A stretch of 64,000 bases of DNA, taken from assembly GCF_900230225.1 (NCBI RefSeq), contig NZ_OCNH01000001.1, positions 1,922,001-1,986,000 of the forward strand. The letters run 5' to 3'. Of this stretch, positions 52,300 to 61,258 are shown piece after piece. Made by a program: the position numbers and the translations under genes. Numbering within the stretch: position 1 is the first letter of the stretch; each line of letters begins with the position of its first letter. The notes under the pieces are model-generated. The model did no database searches, was not told the DNA's origin, and saw nothing but the letters and a program-made list of their open reading frames with translations. This DNA comes from Spirosoma fluviale. Its GTDB lineage: Bacteria; Bacteroidota; Bacteroidia; Cytophagales; Spirosomataceae.

Positions 52300-52371
52300 G
52301 ATCCGGCTGGGATTCGAACCCAGGACCCATACATTAAAAGTGTATTGCTCTACCAGCTGAGCTACCAGATC
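52300..52371 (-). tRNA. tRNA-Lys (anticodon UUU)
   Basis: A complete cloverleaf on the minus strand. Acceptor stem GATCTGG pairs with CCGGATC with one G-T wobble, the D arm is TAGCTCAGCTGGTAGAGCA, the anticodon stem ATACA/TGTAT holds the loop CTTTTAA with anticodon TTT (plus-strand bases 52336-52338), and the T arm has GGTTCGAATCC. The 72-base gene lacks encoded CCA. Downstream is a strong terminator. Confidence 0.95.
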
Positions 52372-52448
52372 GTTTCCCGTTTGACTAACAGGGGGTGTTC
52401 GTCGTTTGGGAATGCAAAAGTAGGTATTTGTCTTGGTAAATGCAATAC

Positions 52449-53309
52449 CTATTCAAAGAAAATTAATTTTTGAGAAAGTTTTATGGCTTCAACAGCCTCC
52501 CGAACGTCGTGTACGCGTAGAATAGAGGCCCCTTTCAACAAGGCTGCGGTGTTGAGTACTGTAGTCCCATTTAGAGCCTGTTCGGGTTTGATAGTCAATG
52601 TTTTCCAGATGGTCGTTTTGCGGGATAACCCGACCAGAAGAGGTTCATCAAACACATGGAAACTGTCCAGTTGACTAAGCAACTCAAAATTTTGTGATGG
52701 CGTCTTGGCAAAGCCAAATCCGGGGTCTAAAATTATATCTACTGCTCCCAATCTCCGGAGCCTGGCCAACTGGCGGGCCAGTTCATCGATCACATCAACC
52801 GTAAGCTGTTGATAGGTGGTCATGGTTTGCATAGTTTGCGGAGTTCCCCGCATGTGCATTAACACATATGGAACGGTCAGTCCCGATCGGGCCAGATCGC
52901 CGACCGTTTCGAACATGGCCGGGTCAAGCGTTCCCCCCGATACATCGTTTATAAGACAGGCCCCAGCCTGAACAGCCTGCCGGGCTACCGAAGCGCGAAA
53001 AGTGTCGATAGATACCAGGGCATCCGGAAAGTTGCGTAAAATCGATTCAATGACCGGAAGGACCCGGTCCGCTTCCTGAGATGGGCTTACCTCTGCAGCA
53101 CCAGGCCGGGTAGAGTACCCGCCTATATCCAAAAAAGTTGCCCCATCCGTAAGCATCTGGCTGGCTCGGGAAAGGGTCTCATCCGGAGATACACGGCTAC
53201 CGGCGAAGAATGAATCGGGGGTTATGTTAAGGATGCCCATGACGGCAGGTTGGGCTAAATCGAGGAGCCGCCCCCGGCAGTTCAGCGTTTTTTTTGTAAC
53301 TTTCGGCAT
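52449..53309 (-). CDS. folP: Dihydropteroate synthase
   Basis: The folate pathway enzyme condensing pterin pyrophosphate with p-aminobenzoate. A TIM-barrel protein of 286 residues with MGILNITPDSF (pterin-binding), FLDIGGYSTRPGA, INDVSGG and VLMHMRGTPQTM, and DIILDPGFGFAKT. The start ATG at 53309 gives the usual length. Divergent from DUF1599 at 53395 across 85 bases. Target of sulfonamides. Confidence 0.95.
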   Translation of the reverse strand: MPKVTKKTLNCRGRLLDLAQPAVMGILNITPDSFFAGSRVSPDETLSRASQMLTDGATFLDIGGYSTRPGAAEVSPSQEADRVLPVIESILRNFPDALVSIDTFRASVARQAVQAGACLINDVSGGTLDPAMFETVGDLARSGLTVPYVLMHMRGTPQTMQTMTTYQQLTVDVIDELARQLARLRRLGAVDIILDPGFGFAKTPSQNFELLSQLDSFHVFDEPLLVGLSRKTTIWKTLTIKPEQALNGTTVLNTAALLKGASILRVHDVREAVEAIKLSQKLIFFE

Positions 53310-53394
53310 GAAATTAGTTTTTGGTTTCCGGGTTGAGGGTTACGGTAAACGAGCCTTAAGTCGATGGTGAACCGAAGACCGTAAACTGTAAACC

Positions 53395-53934
53395 GTGCAC
53401 AATACCGAATCCGAATATCGGCAGGTTATCCAACGCTGCAAAGATTTGTTCCTTAAAAAAAACAAGGATTATGGAACCGCCTGGCGGATTCTACGACTGC
53501 CAAGCATCACCGACCAGATTTATATCAAAGCCCAGCGCATTCGAACGTTACAGGAAACGGGCATTAGTCGCGTAGGGGAGGGTATCGAGCCGGAGTTTGT
53601 GGGCATTATCAATTATTGTGTTATGGCTCTGATTCAGATACAGTTATCGGAGGATAAACGTACTGATATTCCCGCAAATGAACTCGAAACGCTGTATGAT
53701 CACGAAATTGGCCGGGTTATTGATCTGCTTTTTGCCAAAAACCACGATTACGGTGAAGCCTGGCGTGACATGCGGGTGAGTTCAATGACCGACATTATCC
53801 TGATGAAACTGCTGCGTACTAAGCAGATTGAAGACAATCAAGGCAACACCCTGGTTTCGGAAGGCGTTGATGCCAACTATATGGATATGATCAACTACGC
53901 CGTTTTTTGTTTAATAAAACTTACTATTGAATGA
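53395..53934 (+). CDS. DUF1599 protein with two repeats
   Basis: A 179-residue protein made of two copies of the DUF1599 (Nmad1-type) unit: CKDLFLKKNKDYGTAWRILR in residues 13-32 and IDLLFAKNHDYGEAWRDMR in residues 110-130, each followed by a helical segment ending in INYCVMALIQ or INYAVFCLIKL. DUF1599 is linked to nucleotide modification in some contexts, but here it lies next to folP and the DoxX-like gene, as in many Bacteroidota, where its role is unknown. The start is GTG at 53395, because no ATG lies near and translation before it would run into the stop of another frame. Confidence 0.85.
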   Translation: MHNTESEYRQVIQRCKDLFLKKNKDYGTAWRILRLPSITDQIYIKAQRIRTLQETGISRVGEGIEPEFVGIINYCVMALIQIQLSEDKRTDIPANELETLYDHEIGRVIDLLFAKNHDYGEAWRDMRVSSMTDIILMKLLRTKQIEDNQGNTLVSEGVDANYMDMINYAVFCLIKLTIE

Positions 53935-54003
53935 AGAATGACGAATAAGGTAGACTGATCTTTTCTTATTCTTCATTGTTAACTCTTCATTCTTAACTGT
54001 AAT

Positions 54004-55137
54004 ATGAGTACATCGACAGCGCAACCTAAAGTTAAGACTGGCACACCTCCCATGCTGATTGCCGCCCGTATCGCCCGTATTCTGGTCGGTATCGTTTTTA
54101 TTTTTTCCGGGCTGATCAAACTGAATGACCCGGTAGGTACGCAAATTAAGTTTGAGGAATATTTTGAAGTTTTCGCGCAGGATTTGCCCTTTTTGCACGA
54201 TTTTTTCATGGCGTTAGTGCCCTTCACCCTGGCCATGTCGGTGCTGTTTTGCGCTGCCGAAGTGATTCTTGGCGTTGCCTTACTGGCTTCGTACAAGCCT
54301 AAAGTTACCGTTTGGCTGTTGTTTTTCCTGATTACCTTTTTTACGTTCCTGACATTTTATTCCGCCTACTTTGATCGGGTAACCGACTGCGGGTGTTTTG
54401 GCGATGCCATTAAGTTAAAACCCTGGACATCGTTTACGAAAGACATCGTCCTGATGGTGCTCATCTTATTCATCATAGGTCACCGAAATCGGCTTCGTTC
54501 CCGGAACACGGGCTGGCTGGTGGGTATCACGATCGTGCTGACGTTAGCACTGGGTATCTACGCGGTACAATTTCTTCCGCCAATCGACATGCTGCCGTAT
54601 GCCGTGGGTAAAAGCATTCCAGTCGGCATGAAGCCTTCCGAGCCGATGCGGTATAAGTATATCATGGAGAAAGATGGTAAGACCACAGAGTTTGAGCAAT
54701 ACCCAACCGATCAGAGCTATAAATTTAAAGAGATGGTGTTAGTGAACCCGAACGCCAAACCTAAAATCACCGATTACCGCATCTGGAATGACGAAGGTGA
54801 CTTCACTCAGCAGACCTTTGAAGGCAAAAAGCTGTTTATCATCGTAAAGAACACGACGGATATTGATGCGGGCAGTTTACCCGCCATTCGTGCGCTGGTA
54901 GAAGGTCTAAAAGGATCGGCTGTGACTACCTATATCCTGACCTCCACCAGCGACGATGAAATAAAGGCATTCCGCAAGGAATTTCAGCTTGAAAATGTTC
55001 CGTATTACAAGGCAGATGCCACCGTTCTGAAGACTATCATGCGGTCAAATCCTGGCACCTGGCTATTAGACAATGGCGTCGTGAAAGGGAAGTGGCACTT
55101 CAATTCGACACCCGATGCGGCTTCTTTAAGTAAATAG
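54004..55137 (+). CDS. DoxX-like membrane protein, BT_3928 family
   Basis: A 377-residue membrane protein: the first half has four or five hydrophobic segments of DoxX type (IARILVGIVFIFSGLIKLNDP near the start and FYSAYFDRVTDCGCFGDAIKL in between), and the second half, residues 240-377, is thioredoxin-like or periplasmic without a CxxC motif (LDNGVVKGKWHF at the end). The family is found in Bacteroidota next to DUF1599 and triosephosphate isomerase or folate genes. Function not established; perhaps a redox or respiratory role. A hairpin of GGAGCGA words follows. Confidence 0.8.
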   Translation: MSTSTAQPKVKTGTPPMLIAARIARILVGIVFIFSGLIKLNDPVGTQIKFEEYFEVFAQDLPFLHDFFMALVPFTLAMSVLFCAAEVILGVALLASYKPKVTVWLLFFLITFFTFLTFYSAYFDRVTDCGCFGDAIKLKPWTSFTKDIVLMVLILFIIGHRNRLRSRNTGWLVGITIVLTLALGIYAVQFLPPIDMLPYAVGKSIPVGMKPSEPMRYKYIMEKDGKTTEFEQYPTDQSYKFKEMVLVNPNAKPKITDYRIWNDEGDFTQQTFEGKKLFIIVKNTTDIDAGSLPAIRALVEGLKGSAVTTYILTSTSDDEIKAFRKEFQLENVPYYKADATVLKTIMRSNPGTWLLDNGVVKGKWHFNSTPDAASLSK

Positions 55138-55145
55138 GAGTGAGG

Positions 55146-55196
55146 AGCGAGGAGTTGCTGACACCTGGAGTATTCTCGCGTCAGCAACTCCTCGCT
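55146..55196. repeat. Inverted repeat of GGAGCGA words
   Basis: AGCGAGGAGTTGCTGAC (55146-55162) and GTCAGCAACTCCTCGCT (55180-55196) are exact complements over 17 bases, extended with mismatches to 55137-55213 by further CGCTCCT words. It lies between two genes on the same strand, only 22 bases from the next start codon, and begins immediately at the stop of the DoxX-like gene. Confidence 0.75.
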
Positions 55197-55234
55197 TCTC
55201 GCTCCTCGCTCCTAATACCCCCTCACTCCTAACC

Positions 55235-55741
55235 TTGAAAAATATATTCTTAATTGGCATGCCATCCTCTGGCAAGAGTACACTGGGTAAACGAGTTGCA
55301 GATACCCTTCATTACCGGTTTGTTGATACAGATAAACTAATTGTTCGGGAGGAAGGCCGGTCTATTGCCGAAATTTTTGCCGAATCCGGCGAAGCGTACT
55401 TTCGAGAGGCCGAACGGCGGGTGCTTCGAACAATTCGGCCTGGTGGTAACCTGGTTGTGTCAACGGGAGGGGGGATGCCCTGCTTTCATGACAACATGGC
55501 TTACATTAACTCAACGGGCGTGTCGGTGTTTCTGGATGTGCCGGTCGATGTATTGGTACAGCGAATAACCGCACACGGGCAGGAAGACAGGCCCCTGAAT
55601 AACGCGGCTGACCCAAAGCTGGCGGAGGTCTTAAGAACCCGGCATGAAAGTCGATTACCTATTTATACGCAGGCCCATATTATTATTTCGGGAGAGACGA
55701 CGGAAGAAGAAATTCTACAACGCGTTGGTAAGTATCTGTAA
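55235..55741 (+). CDS. aroK: Shikimate kinase
   Basis: A 168-residue P-loop kinase of the chorismate pathway that phosphorylates shikimate. Walker A GMPSSGKSTLGKR (residues 8-20), FVDTDKLIV with the shikimate-binding Asp, and GGGMPC are all present. Start codon is TTG at 55235 (no ATG at the correct place), followed by MKNIFLIG. The last codons lie in the left arm of a perfect 25-base inverted repeat that serves as terminator. Confidence 0.9.
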   Translation: MKNIFLIGMPSSGKSTLGKRVADTLHYRFVDTDKLIVREEGRSIAEIFAESGEAYFREAERRVLRTIRPGGNLVVSTGGGMPCFHDNMAYINSTGVSVFLDVPVDVLVQRITAHGQEDRPLNNAADPKLAEVLRTRHESRLPIYTQAHIIISGETTEEEILQRVGKYL

Positions 55742-55786
55742 CGGCAAAAAGCGACCCGAGAGTCGCTTTTTGCCGTTACAGATACT
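55731..55786. terminator. Perfect 25-base two-way terminator of aroK and the porin gene
   Basis: Arms 55731-55755 and 55762-55786 are exact complements over 25 bases around the six-base loop CCGAGA. The left arm includes the last codons and the stop of aroK, and a run of T follows the right arm. On the minus strand it can end the porin transcript, so it serves convergent genes. Confidence 0.9.
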
Positions 55787-55791
55787 TTTTT

Positions 55792-57372
55792 TTAGAAAAA
55801 CACCCCTACCGTAAGCATCACGTTTGTGCTTCGGTTATTCGAAGATAGTGAGGGGGTATCGACAGCATTGGGAAGCTCGAAAGCCGTAAAGCCCGATTTG
55901 TAAGTCAGGTAAGAGCCGGCGAGGTCGGCAAAAAAGCGTTCGTTGCGGACGCCCAGTCCCGCCGACAGTAAAATCTTATCGCGATCCGTTTTTGCTACCC
56001 GGTCGAGGTCTATTTTATACGCGCTGGGCAAATAGGCTACCCCGCCCCGTATCCGTAACAGACCCGCCCGTATTTCGGCACCGGCCCGAACGTTGACGAC
56101 GTTCTGATAAGTATCCTGAACAAACCGTTTTACATCGTTTTTGAAATCGGTATTATCCTGCTGATTTGAGAATGCCGATGTGCGTACCCGCATACCCTGA
56201 TAGCCCACGTACTCAGCTGAAGCGGTAATAAAACCGATCTTATTGTTGCCCAGAAAGTACGTTGCCCCACCAGATGCCCGCAATGGGGTTTGCAGAGAGT
56301 ACTCGAAGTTATTGGCTGGGTCAATTACATCGACGCTGTTTGTTCTCAGCGTAAAGTTTGCCGGATTGGGGTTTTTTGCATCCGCCGTTAGCGTTTGGGC
56401 AAAAACTTCATTGGCACTGCTGAAGGTGGGGGTTATCAGATTGGCACCAACCTGTAACTGAGGACTAAGTTTATAGATCAAGCCGAGGGTGGCATTGATG
56501 CCGTTACCCTTTACGCTGAAATTATTTATTTGTCCGTAATTGTTGAAGTAGGCTCCGTTAACCGGTGTTTCCAGAAAAACGTACTCAGAAGCATACCGCA
56601 GGTGCGTTAAGGCAACAGAACCACCGATGTAAAGCTTATCATCTAAGTTGCCAGCATAGGCAATCGACCACTGCGAATGAGTACCCGAACGACTAAGGGT
56701 TGCCCGCTGGTCTTTTTGACGGGTAGCATCGAAGCGGGTATAAGGAGGTCCGGCGCTGGTAGGGCTGTATTCTGTAGGATTGATCAAAAACAGACCATAA
56801 GCAGCGGCTTCCCTGAAATCAGCACTGCGACTTTCCGGAAGGAACGAATCGCTTAGCTCGGCTTCGCTGTACTGTGCGCTATTAGCAGCATTGACATACG
56901 TTTGGGCAATGGATGAATTTGGATTATTATTTAACCCACTGGCATCCGTATAATTAAAGAAATTAGCCGATTGAGAGTACGAAATACCGAAGGCAGTCCG
57001 TCGCCAGCGGCTGCTCCCAGTAGATCTTCCCGCCAGTACCAGACCAAATTGGCCTACATTTGCCTTGCTGCCCGTACTTGTTGTTTGCTGGCCCAGAAAG
57101 GTGTTTTGATTGCTGACCGACGTAAAGTTGGGACTGATGCTCAGTTCAGAACGATTGTAGAATGCCAGCCCGGCAACATTGCCGAAGAGGTTACTGGCAT
57201 CGCCACCCAGGGCAGCATGGTTCCCACCGAGCGCCCGGAATCGGGCAGTACCACTCTGAGTAAAATCAGAGAAACGAAAGGCATCATCTGCGTAATCGAA
57301 GGCGGCCCCCTGGCCAAATGCCAACGAAGATGATAGCGCCAGGGCTATCGAAAAATAGAACGGCTTGTTCAT
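55792..57372 (-). CDS. FadL/OmpP1-like outer membrane porin
   Basis: A 526-residue beta-barrel protein with a signal peptide (MNKPFYFSIALALSSSLAFGQ) and an N-terminal hatch segment typical of FadL/OmpP1: GTARFRALGGNHAALGGDASNLFGNVAGLAFYN. The C-terminal half is a barrel with strands ending in aromatic residues, and the last residues are TVGVFF. It lets hydrophobic compounds cross the outer membrane. The family in Bacteroidota is common and often abundant. It converges on aroK with a shared terminator. Confidence 0.88.
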   Translation of the reverse strand: MNKPFYFSIALALSSSLAFGQGAAFDYADDAFRFSDFTQSGTARFRALGGNHAALGGDASNLFGNVAGLAFYNRSELSISPNFTSVSNQNTFLGQQTTSTGSKANVGQFGLVLAGRSTGSSRWRRTAFGISYSQSANFFNYTDASGLNNNPNSSIAQTYVNAANSAQYSEAELSDSFLPESRSADFREAAAYGLFLINPTEYSPTSAGPPYTRFDATRQKDQRATLSRSGTHSQWSIAYAGNLDDKLYIGGSVALTHLRYASEYVFLETPVNGAYFNNYGQINNFSVKGNGINATLGLIYKLSPQLQVGANLITPTFSSANEVFAQTLTADAKNPNPANFTLRTNSVDVIDPANNFEYSLQTPLRASGGATYFLGNNKIGFITASAEYVGYQGMRVRTSAFSNQQDNTDFKNDVKRFVQDTYQNVVNVRAGAEIRAGLLRIRGGVAYLPSAYKIDLDRVAKTDRDKILLSAGLGVRNERFFADLAGSYLTYKSGFTAFELPNAVDTPSLSSNNRSTNVMLTVGVFF

Positions 57373-57488
57373 GTGTATAAAGCGATTGGTGGCGTGTACT
57401 ACGTTATAGGGCTTAGACTGATTAATCTGACAAATGTTTAACCAGGCTTAATAAAATGCGTAGTCATCGCAACAGATACAAAACGAAA

Positions 57489-57519
57489 ATCCCCGCCAAT
57501 TGTCCTGATCAGCGGGGAT
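57489..57519 (-). terminator. Terminator of the low-complexity lipoprotein gene
   Basis: ATCCCCGC (57489-57496) and GCGGGGAT (57512-57519) are exact complements; on the minus strand the stem is followed by TTTTCGTTTT. It is 22 bases after the stop of the gene at 57542. Confidence 0.75.
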
Positions 57520-57541
57520 TTTTTTATAATAAATTCTAAAC

Positions 57542-58840
57542 CTATCGTGGACCGCGTCCGCCACCACTCGAAACCCCACCTCCACCGGAGGAAGCTCCAC
57601 CTCCGCCACCACTGTAGCTCGGGGCACTTGGAGCGCTGTAGGTACGGCTTGGTGCGCTGTAGCTTGGCTGTTGGTAACTTGGTTGCTGATAGCTCCGGCT
57701 TTGGCTTTGGTAAGAGGGCTGCTGATAGCTTGGCTGCGACTGGGAGAAGCCACTGCCACTACGGCCGCTGCCGTTAGAGGGCGTATAGCTGCCCCGGCTG
57801 CTTTCCCGTGGGCGGGCGTAATACTCGCCACCCGAGTTGCTGTTATACGAAGGCGCGTTCGTTACTGTATTGCCAGAGCGGCCATTGCTGCTGGAACCGG
57901 CGTTGTTGTCATAGTAGTAAGAACCTCGGCTGCTACCGTTGTTTGGACGGGCATAATATCCATCACTATTGCCCCGATTGGTTGTCGTAGCTGACCCGGT
58001 GTTGGCACTCCGGCCACCATTTGGGTTATACGTACGAGCGGAGTTGTCAAAAGCGGCATTGTACCGGCCTGACGTCCGATCGGCGGTTCGGTTGTAAGTT
58101 CTGTTTCGATAAGGATCAGCACCGGATACATAAACGTTGTTTACGTAAACCGGATTGCCATAATACCCGCCGTAGCTACCATATCCATAGGGTGAATAGT
58201 ACGGGCTGTACATGCCGCCGAATCCACCATAGGCATACGAGCTATAAAATGGATCGAAGCCGTATCCAAAGGGCGAGTAGCCGAACGAGCTACCATAAAA
58301 TGGAGAATAGAAGGGACTACCGAATCCAAAGCCAAACCGGTTGTACCCGCCAAATCCGCCAAAGGCACCCATGCCGAGGCCAAGACCCAGCCCATTATAA
58401 AAGCCGGTGTTGTTGAAGCCCCAGCGGTTCCAGCTGTAAGCCGAAGTTGAAGCGGCATTATAGCCGTTTACAAAACCGGAGTTGTAGGCATCCGTGTCAT
58501 TCCAGCCTGGATCGGGTGAGAGACCACGGTTTAACTTACGGGCGCTTAACTCAGTATAGTACTCATCCGTGTTTGTACCACCGTTTGTACCATATTGCTG
58601 CTCATCATTGTAATCGGGATTAGCGTTACGGGATGACCGCTGCCGTTGCTGACGCGCACTTTGCGGGGCAACAGAAGCGTAGTCTGACGAGTTGCTGGCG
58701 TATACGGCCGCATTGCCGGAGTTGCCATACAAATCATCCATTTCACCAGCGTTTTGCGCTGTTTGGCGACTGGAGGTACAACTCCAGATACCCAACAAAG
58801 CCGCCAGTGACAGGAAGCGATATAAGGGTTGCGTTTTCAT
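57542..58840 (-). CDS. Low-complexity lipoprotein, Gly/Tyr/Ser/Asn-rich
   Basis: A 432-residue protein that starts with a lipoprotein signal (MKTQPLYRFLSLAALLGIWSC, lipobox near GIWSC). Residues 100-250 are very rich in Gly, Phe and Tyr (GLGLGMGAFGGFGGYNRFGF), residues 250-420 in Ser, Asn, Arg, Gly and Tyr, and the tail in Gln, Ser, Pro and Tyr repeats (QPSYQQPSYQSQSRSYQQPS). A tyrosine- and glycine-rich composition could form an amyloid-like or adhesive surface layer, but I recognise no family. Length and sequence are likely variable between strains. Terminated by a clear hairpin. Confidence 0.7.
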   Translation of the reverse strand: MKTQPLYRFLSLAALLGIWSCTSSRQTAQNAGEMDDLYGNSGNAAVYASNSSDYASVAPQSARQQRQRSSRNANPDYNDEQQYGTNGGTNTDEYYTELSARKLNRGLSPDPGWNDTDAYNSGFVNGYNAASTSAYSWNRWGFNNTGFYNGLGLGLGMGAFGGFGGYNRFGFGFGSPFYSPFYGSSFGYSPFGYGFDPFYSSYAYGGFGGMYSPYYSPYGYGSYGGYYGNPVYVNNVYVSGADPYRNRTYNRTADRTSGRYNAAFDNSARTYNPNGGRSANTGSATTTNRGNSDGYYARPNNGSSRGSYYYDNNAGSSSNGRSGNTVTNAPSYNSNSGGEYYARPRESSRGSYTPSNGSGRSGSGFSQSQPSYQQPSYQSQSRSYQQPSYQQPSYSAPSRTYSAPSAPSYSGGGGGASSGGGGVSSGGGRGPR

Positions 58841-58911
58841 TTGGCCAGGGAATTAAAGTAATAAAGACTCATGTAGAGAACTTCTTCAATATATAACACA
58901 GGAATGACCTG

Positions 58912-58946
58912 TTTGATTACAAAAATAGAGTAAAAACCTATCTTTG
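58912..58946 (+). promoter_or_regulatory. Promoter of proS
   Basis: TTTG at 58912-58915 and TATCTTTG at 58939-58946 are 23 bases apart, matching the Bacteroidota promoter. The proS start is 187 bases further on, so the leader is rather long. Confidence 0.5.
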
Positions 58947-59132
58947 CAAGTTATCTCCATATTAGATTCCAATTTGTTACAAAAGGTTTAAACCAATTTA
59001 AAAAAAGTTAATTGTTGGTTCGGAGTCATCCGCTGGTATAAGGTAGTTTCAACTGGTTTCAGACATGCTGAACTGGAAGAGGATATAGATAACCGGCTGG
59101 CAGCTTCGGACCGCAACTGACCAAAATTACGC

Positions 59133-60605
59133 ATGGCTAAAGCGATTCCGTCCCGTAGTGAAAACTACTCCGAGTGGTATAATGAGTTAATTAAACGAGC
59201 CGATCTGGCCGAAAATTCGGCGGTTCGGGGCTGTATGGTTATCAAACCCTACGGGTTTGCAATCTGGGAGAAAATGCAGCGTGCGCTGGATGACATGTTC
59301 AAGGAAACGGGTCACCAGAACGCTTATTTCCCACTTTTTATTCCCAAATCCTTCCTGAGCAAAGAGGCTTCGCATGTTGAAGGGTTTGCCAAAGAGTGCG
59401 CCGTAGTGACGCACTACCGCCTGAAAAACGCGGAGGATGGTTCGGGCGTTATTGTTGACCCGGAGGCTAAGCTGGAGGAAGAGCTTATTGTTCGCCCAAC
59501 GTCCGAAACGGTCATCTGGAGTACGTATAAAAACTGGATTCAGTCGTACCGCGACTTACCGTTGCTCATCAACCAGTGGGCCAACGTAGTGCGGTGGGAA
59601 ATGCGCACCCGGATTTTTCTGCGCACCACTGAATTCCTATGGCAGGAAGGCCATACGGCCCATGCTACTGCCGAGGAAGCCAAGTTTGAAACGCGGCAGA
59701 TGCTGGATATATACGCCCAGTTTGCGGAAGAGTGGATGGCGTTGCCGGTTGTAAGAGGTACCAAAACCGCTAACGAACGGTTTGCCGGTGCAGATGATAC
59801 GTTGTGTATTGAAGCCCTGATGCAGGATGGGAAAGCCCTGCAGGCCGGAACCTCACACTTCTTAGGGCAAAATTTTGCCAAAGCCTTCGATGTGCAGTTT
59901 CTGAACAAACAGAATCAGCTCGATTACGTGTGGGGCACTTCCTGGGGAGTCTCTACGCGCCTGATGGGTGCGCTGATTATGGCCCACTCGGATGATGATG
60001 GTTTGGTGCTGCCCCCCAAGCTGGCTCCCATTCAGGTAGTTATCGTGCCGATTTACCGGTCCGAAGAACAGCTGGAATTACTGTCGGCTAAAATTAAGCC
60101 TTTGGTGCAGGAACTGAAGAAAGCAGGTATTTCGGTTAAATACGACGATTCCGATGCCAACAAGCCCGGCTGGAAATTTGCTGAGTACGAACTTCGGGGG
60201 GTACCGGTCCGACTGGCCATGGGTGGACGTGACCTGGAAAATGGAACGGTTGAGATTGCCCGTCGGGATCTGAAAACAAAGGAAACCGTGCCATTCGACG
60301 GATTGACCGAACATATCAAAAACCTGCTGGACGATATTCAGCAGACGATCTATACCAAAGCGAAAACCTTCCGTCAGGAGAACACCTTTAAGGTCGATAC
60401 ATTTGCCGATTTTGAGGCACAGCTTGATAAAGGTGGGTTCATCCTTGCCCACTGGGATGGTACCAGCGAAACCGAAGAGGCCATTAAGGAAGCCACCAAG
60501 GCCACAATTCGCTGTATACCATTTGATCAGGAGGCCGAAGAAGGTGTTGATATTCTCTCCGGAAAACCATCGACAGGACGCGTCGTATTTGCCAGAGCTT
60601 ATTAG
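59133..60605 (+). CDS. proS: Prolyl-tRNA synthetase
   Basis: A class II synthetase of 490 residues of the shorter archaeal/eukaryotic-like type without the editing insertion between motifs 2 and 3. Motif 2 has [21 protein letters not shown], and RPTSETVIW marks the ATP site; [22 protein letters not shown] lies in the anticodon-binding part. Essential for charging tRNA-Pro. Located alone with a promoter upstream and a word-type hairpin after it. Confidence 0.95.
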   Translation: MAKAIPSRSENYSEWYNELIKRADLAENSAVRGCMVIKPYGFAIWEKMQRALDDMFKETGHQNAYFPLFIPKSFLSKEASHVEGFAKECAVVTHYRLKNAEDGSGVIVDPEAKLEEELIVRPTSETVIWSTYKNWIQSYRDLPLLINQWANVVRWEMRTRIFLRTTEFLWQEGHTAHATAEEAKFETRQMLDIYAQFAEEWMALPVVRGTKTANERFAGADDTLCIEALMQDGKALQAGTSHFLGQNFAKAFDVQFLNKQNQLDYVWGTSWGVSTRLMGALIMAHSDDDGLVLPPKLAPIQVVIVPIYRSEEQLELLSAKIKPLVQELKKAGISVKYDDSDANKPGWKFAEYELRGVPVRLAMGGRDLENGTVEIARRDLKTKETVPFDGLTEHIKNLLDDIQQTIYTKAKTFRQENTFKVDTFADFEAQLDKGGFILAHWDGTSETEEAIKEATKATIRCIPFDQEAEEGVDILSGKPSTGRVVFARAY

Positions 60606-60619
60606 CTTATTGATTGATA

Positions 60620-60689
60620 GTTATTGGTTATTGGTTATTGGAAAACAATCCTTAGGTTGACTGTTTTTCAATAACCAATAACCAATAAC
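60620..60689. repeat. Near-perfect 28-base inverted repeat of TTATTGG words
   Basis: Arms 60620-60647 and 60662-60689 pair with one mismatch over 28 bases, each holding three TTATTGG-type words. Located between convergent genes proS and the membrane-protein gene. Confidence 0.8.
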
Positions 60690-60695
60690 CCAATT

Positions 60696-61220
60696 TTACC
60701 GCATGTAAAGTTGCTGTTGACGAATGTGCTGCAGGTACCAGCTAACAACCGCAAAGGTGACACCACACAGGCCAAGTATCCAGACCGCACCTCCCAGGCT
60801 CACATACGACCATGTTTCCCGGCCAAGTCTATCCATCATAGCCATGCCCATCATAAACAGGCTAAGAGTCATAATAAAGGCATTTCGCAGGTTGATCGGA
60901 TAGGCCCGTCGTAAGTCATAGGCCCCGTAGGCCTTGTTCCGAAATTCAAAGACAATATCATCCAAACTAGCCTGTTCCAGTTGCTCATCAGTCATAGCCA
61001 ATTCGATCTGGTACGTTTCGCGCAGGTGCCGGACTGCCTTAATATTAGCTTGCTCAAGGACATTGTTGAGCGACGATTCGAAAGTGAGACCAAGCCACAT
61101 GTAATGTTCGACTTCGCAGGCGAGGTGGTCAAGTAGTTCCTCAATCAGCGCATCTGTTGAGCCGGTTTGAATCAAATGGTTGTGTAACGTCGCCAATTGT
61201 TGGGGGCTGAGTTTTTCCAT
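60696..61220 (-). CDS. Membrane protein with a TonB-N-like motif
   Basis: A 174-residue protein with three parts: an N-terminal helical region (residues 1-75, including a LIEELLDHLACEVEHYM stretch like the prefix domains of PadR-linked permeases), a juxtamembrane segment DDIVFEFRNKAYGAYDLRRAY at about residues 85-105, and two membrane helices (112-160). The central motif is the same as the cytoplasmic N-terminal segment of many Bacteroidota TonB proteins (DxIVFExRNKAYGAYxLR), but the periplasmic proline-rich part and TonB C-terminal domain are absent. It lies 38 bases after a PadR regulator gene and is probably cotranscribed. Function unknown. Confidence 0.75.
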   Translation of the reverse strand: MEKLSPQQLATLHNHLIQTGSTDALIEELLDHLACEVEHYMWLGLTFESSLNNVLEQANIKAVRHLRETYQIELAMTDEQLEQASLDDIVFEFRNKAYGAYDLRRAYPINLRNAFIMTLSLFMMGMAMMDRLGRETWSYVSLGGAVWILGLCGVTFAVVSWYLQHIRQQQLYMR

Positions 61221-61258
61221 GACGATAGTTCAGTTTAAACCGTGAAGAAAATGTCTGG

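Noticed and set aside
52449-53309. tRNA-Lys as integration site for an element
   Set aside because: The genes on both sides (gltB and folP) are core genes and no duplicated tRNA 3' end is visible.
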